Shown piece by piece: positions 61,686 through 64,000 of a stretch of 64,000 bases of DNA. The notes under the pieces were generated by a model that searched no databases, was not told the origin of the DNA, and saw nothing but the letters and a program-made list of their open reading frames with translations. Source of the DNA: Rhabditophanes sp. KR3021 (Eukaryota; Nematoda; Chromadorea; Rhabditida; Alloionematidae); contig CAUJLY010000004.1 of assembly GCA_963281155.1 (NCBI GenBank), forward strand, positions 2,356,001-2,420,000, given 5' to 3'. Made by a program: the position numbers and the translations under genes. Position 1 is the stretch's first letter, and every line of letters starts with the position of its first letter.

Positions 61686-61770
61686 ACATGTTTGACTTCA
61701 AGACTTGGAATGGCAACAAAATATGGTCTGATTATATTTGCGACCTTTCCAAGTGTCGAAGTCAAATGTG
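61686..61770 (+). ncRNA. microRNA-like hairpin 6 (TTTGCGAC family)
   Basis: TTTGACTTCAAGACTTGGAA pairs with TTCCAAGTGTCGAAGTCAAA with only two to three mismatches, one of the most complete stems in the cluster. The upper part pairs ACAAAATAT with ATATTTGCG. The 3p strand starts TTTGCGACC at 61737. Confidence 0.87.
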
Positions 61771-61780
61771 ATCTAACATC

Positions 61781-61833
61781 ATATTTAATTTATATTTAAT
61801 TTATACTTAATTTATATTCAATTTATATTCAAC
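61781..61833. repeat. 11-bp AT-rich tandem repeat between hairpins
   Basis: About five imperfect copies of an 11-bp unit (TTTATATTTAA and variants TTTATACTTAA, TTTATATTCAA) lie between hairpins 6 and 7. Confidence 0.75.
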
Positions 61834-61858
61834 TAATACTAAACTAATATCCAACTTA

Positions 61859-61949
61859 CTCAGCCATGTCTGACATTTGCTTTTTGAAATCGTAAATATA
61901 GTATTGATACTTATTTGCGACTTTCTAAAGGCCGAATGTCAGGCATGAG
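61859..61949 (+). ncRNA. microRNA-like hairpin 7 (TTTGCGAC family)
   Basis: CTCAGCCATGTCTGACATT pairs with AATGTCAGGCATGAG with a small bulge. The upper stem TTTTTGAAATCGTAAATAT pairs with TTATTTGCGACTTTCTAAAG. The loop is about 15 nt. The 3p strand starts TTTGCGACTT at 61914. Confidence 0.82.
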
Positions 61950-61976
61950 CATTAACAATTTTTAATTTACACATAA

Positions 61977-62057
61977 TATTGTATTACTCGGTTAATGTGG
62001 AAGCAAAATATTGTTATTTATCATATTTGCGACCTTATTATGCCGAGTAATTAAATG
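61977..62057 (+). ncRNA. microRNA-like hairpin 8 (TTTGCGAC family)
   Basis: ATTACTCGG (61983-61991) and CCGAGTAAT (62043-62051) are perfectly paired. The stem continues TTAATGTGGAAGCAAAATAT against ATATTTGCGACCTTATTATG with mismatches. The 3p strand starts TTTGCGACC at 62026. Confidence 0.8.
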
Positions 62058-62193
62058 TTATACATTACTCACAACTATTTTTCCATATTTCCTTGAACGG
62101 TTAACGAAACTAATATTAATTAAAATTAAATATAGAACTTACTACAAAGATGTAGCTTTAGGCGCAACTTGGAAAAAATAAAATGGATACACC

Positions 62194-62267
62194 TCCTACT
62201 TTACTTTTAAATAGAAATCTGTTTTGCCAATCCCTTTTACCAACCCCTTAAGATATGTAAAGTAGGA
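62194..62267. ncRNA. Possible hairpin with perfect 11-bp base
   Basis: TCCTACTTTAC (62194-62204) and GTAAAGTAGGA (62257-62267) are perfectly complementary, with 52 nt between them. Inner pairing is poor, so it is weaker as a microRNA precursor than its neighbours. It could be chance in AT-rich DNA or a different structural RNA. Confidence 0.3.
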
Positions 62268-62572
62268 TTTAAGGAAAAAAATAATATTTTATTCATTATC
62301 CGCCCCTCGAAATTAGTAAATATATGAGTAGTTAGTTAATGTAAATAAGGCACAAATATTTTTACTATATGTGTGTGCTTTCACTTTTCCTTCTATCCCT
62401 TTTTTGAAAAATGATGTTAAACACAACAGTTTGGATTTAGGTAAACAAAATGAAGAGATTTTTTTGCAAAAGTCCTAGCTGTCGTGTTTGATGTTTAGAA
62501 GATGCCTATCTTGGATGTGTGTACAGTCTATCTTTCTTCACCTTTCATCAATCAACATTACAACAGTGAAAT

Positions 62573-62640
62573 ACTTGAAGAGGATGCTGCACGTACCATA
62601 CGTAATAATTGATATGGCAGTGTATGAATCCTCTCTAAGT
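62573..62640 (+). ncRNA. microRNA-like hairpin of a different family
   Basis: ACTTGAAGAGGATGC pairs with ATCCTCTCTAAGT at the base, and ACGTACCATA with TATGGCAGTG at the top. The stem is about 28 bp with a 12-nt loop. It does not carry the TTTGCGAC octamer. The 3p arm would start TATGGCAGTG near 62613. It lies between hairpins 8 and 9 of the cluster, on the same apparent transcript. Confidence 0.6.
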
Positions 62641-62732
62641 AGATTGCTTGTATCTCAAGCTATTGAATGTACTTATTTTACTTGTTTCTATACTCATTTG
62701 TTATCTCTTTGTGATAGATATTTTTAAAGTTT

Positions 62733-62819
62733 TTGTGTTTGACTAATATGATTAGGTCTGGGACAAAATGAAGTTTTAATTGCCATTTGCGACAGTATCC
62801 TAATCACATTAGTTTTGTG
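62733..62819 (+). ncRNA. microRNA-like hairpin 9 (TTTGCGAC family)
   Basis: ACTAATATGATTAGG pairs with CCTAATCACATTAGT with one mismatch. The outer TTTGTG pairs with the TTTTGTG side through A/G-U contacts, and the upper TGGGACAAAATG pairs with CATTTGCGACAG. The loop is about 15 nt. The 3p strand starts TTTGCGACA at 62786. Confidence 0.83.
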
Positions 62820-63597
62820 CTCGTAGCTTTATATCAATATTAGCTCTGTTTTGACGGAAAAGGATTTATCATATACATACCATGGCGCAGAATAATTAAA
62901 CTCAAATGCATGATGCAGTCTGAAGCAGTAAGAGAATACATGGAGAGGCAGTTGCAATTACGGCTGTGCGGCTTTATATCCATTTTTAATTACTTTTCCT
63001 CATTTTTAATTAAATATTTTAAATAAACTTCATACACCAATTTTTAAATCTCATTTCGCAAGAAGATAATTAAAAAGATTTGGGACGCAGATGTTTTAAA
63101 GGTTGCGTACCTAGTGCGGCTACGTTTCCTAGATTAAAACGGAATTAAGTAAAACGTGGCATAATTAGAAATAGAAGTATGACTCAATTTCAAACTGCGT
63201 GTATATTAATCCCATAATTGCGGAAAGGTAAGCAAGCGTGTGTCGGCAGATTACTAGAAAATTGATTAAGGTTGGCATATGATTGGAAACATAATTTGAG
63301 AATATAATTAGGATATTGGTAACAACTTAAAAGTTGTAAGAGCAGGTGTTTTCAAAAACAGCAGTTTGGATTTCGTTTAAAATCAAGGAGGTTGGATTAA
63401 TCATTTGTATTCCTAAATCATTTGTATTATGAATCGGCTGTTTTTGTTTTGCTACCTTTTGTTTTGAACTCAAATTCCCAATAGATGTATAGATATAATT
63501 CGTATCTGATACCCGAATTGGTATAATTTTAACTAGTATCTTGGTTTTGCCATATAATGCGTAGGATTGTTAAGAGAACCAAAATGGCAATATGTTT

Positions 63598-63662
63598 GAG
63601 TATGCTGTGGGTAGGAGGTTCTAGATTAGCTTAACTGATTCTAGCACCTCATTAGCATGCTC
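63598..63662 (+). ncRNA. microRNA-like hairpin, 3p begins TAGCACC
   Basis: GAGTATGCT pairs with AGCATGCTC (one G-U) at the base, and AGGTTCTAGA with TTCTAGCACCT (one mismatch) near a 13-nt loop, with an internal bulge between. The 3p arm contains TAGCACCTCATTAGCATG (from 63642). Its bases 2-7 (AGCACC) equal those of the miR-29/miR-83/miR-285 group; base 8 differs. Homology to that group is not established. Confidence 0.5.
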
Positions 63663-64000
63663 CGAGCACATATGCACTCAATATATTATAAATAAATTGG
63701 TTAGTGTTGCCGTGCTTTTTATGGAAAATAGAAGCGAACTTGATATTCTTGCTAGGGGTGGCTTCAAGAGGCGTTAATATTTTGGACAAGAAAAATATGC
63801 ACATATTTAGTCTTACTTGCCTCCTTTTTATTATTATTCTGATATCTGTTAAGACCAGTCACACACGTTAATTATTCCTTAGTAGAAGTCTTCTCTCCTA
63901 GTAGCACCAACAACCATGCGCACCACCATAAAACACCACGTACGACATAGCAAGTGTCAGAGACTTTTTGCCATGGTTAGGGCAAATGTTTGTGGCAAAA
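63663..64000. other. Right-end sequence, nothing recognised
   Basis: AT-rich to mixed sequence without supported ORFs or clear hairpins up to the window edge. Confidence 0.4.

Noticed and set aside
63902..63915. Second TAGCACC match (TAGCACCAAC) as a miR-29-type microRNA
   Set aside because: No complementary 5' arm within 80 nt upstream.

Overview
The window is nuclear DNA of a nematode. The evidence is AT-rich sequence, short GT..AG introns (mostly 35-60 nt), many coding starts just downstream of a T-rich AG acceptor (the pattern of spliced-leader trans-splicing), a nematode-type seven-transmembrane chemoreceptor, nematode-style four-TM proteins, and a set of single-copy animal genes. I cannot place the species or clade. 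No rRNA, tRNA, CRISPR or prokaryotic features were seen. Gene models come from reading splice signals by eye, checked by reading frame and by family knowledge.

Layout. 1-6175 (+) is the 3' part of an ABCB/P-glycoprotein gene. A 27-bp tandem repeat carrying AATAAA separates it from a convergent BTB protein (6354-8048, -). Then come the replisome adaptor AND-1/WDHD1/Ctf4 (8433-11582, -), eEF1B-gamma (12007-13345, +), a WD-repeat protein best matching CDT2/DTL (13663-15239, -), an unknown small ORF, PEX14 (16408-17088, +), a CLC chloride channel (17113-21801, -), an NCK-type SH3/SH2 adaptor (22116-23494, -), a small basic protein (24458-24892, +), V-ATPase subunit a (25670-29606, +), EMC4 (29917-32124, +), an MBOAT1/2-type acyltransferase (32314-33864, -), a USP36/42-like deubiquitinase (35251-37234, +), NADP-isocitrate dehydrogenase (37319-38680, -), heparan sulfate 2-O-sulfotransferase (39060-40092, +), a chemoreceptor (40643-41665, +), two tandem four-TM paralogues (-), an SLC25A51-like carrier (44184-45169, +) and an ASPP/APE-1 gene with long introns (45516-52646, -). 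These are mostly unrelated housekeeping genes; I see no operon-like functional grouping.

Two things stand out. First, from about 61.0 to 62.8 kb there is a tight cluster of nine imperfect hairpins on the + strand. All carry TTTGCGA(C/T) at the same place, the loop-proximal start of the 3' arm, while the rest of each stem differs. This is the signature of a microRNA family sharing a 3p seed (UUGCGAC). I do not recognise this seed among the nematode families I know. At least two further, unrelated hairpins lie in the same 3 kb, so the gene-poor right end probably carries a long primary microRNA transcript.

Second, five introns of the left half are anomalously long (four about 1.1-1.25 kb, one 1.66 kb). 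Each contains decayed protein-coding sequence on the strand opposite to the host gene. In three of them the long part begins immediately after a complete 39-46 nt intron, so AG is followed directly by GTAA (a zero-length exon). The relics in the CLC and V-ATPase genes are recognisably related proteins of unknown function. This looks like a mobile element family that enters genes at 3' splice sites without disturbing splicing.

The right end (52.6-64 kb) has no intact protein gene that I can support, only a decayed BTB pseudogene and the hairpin cluster.
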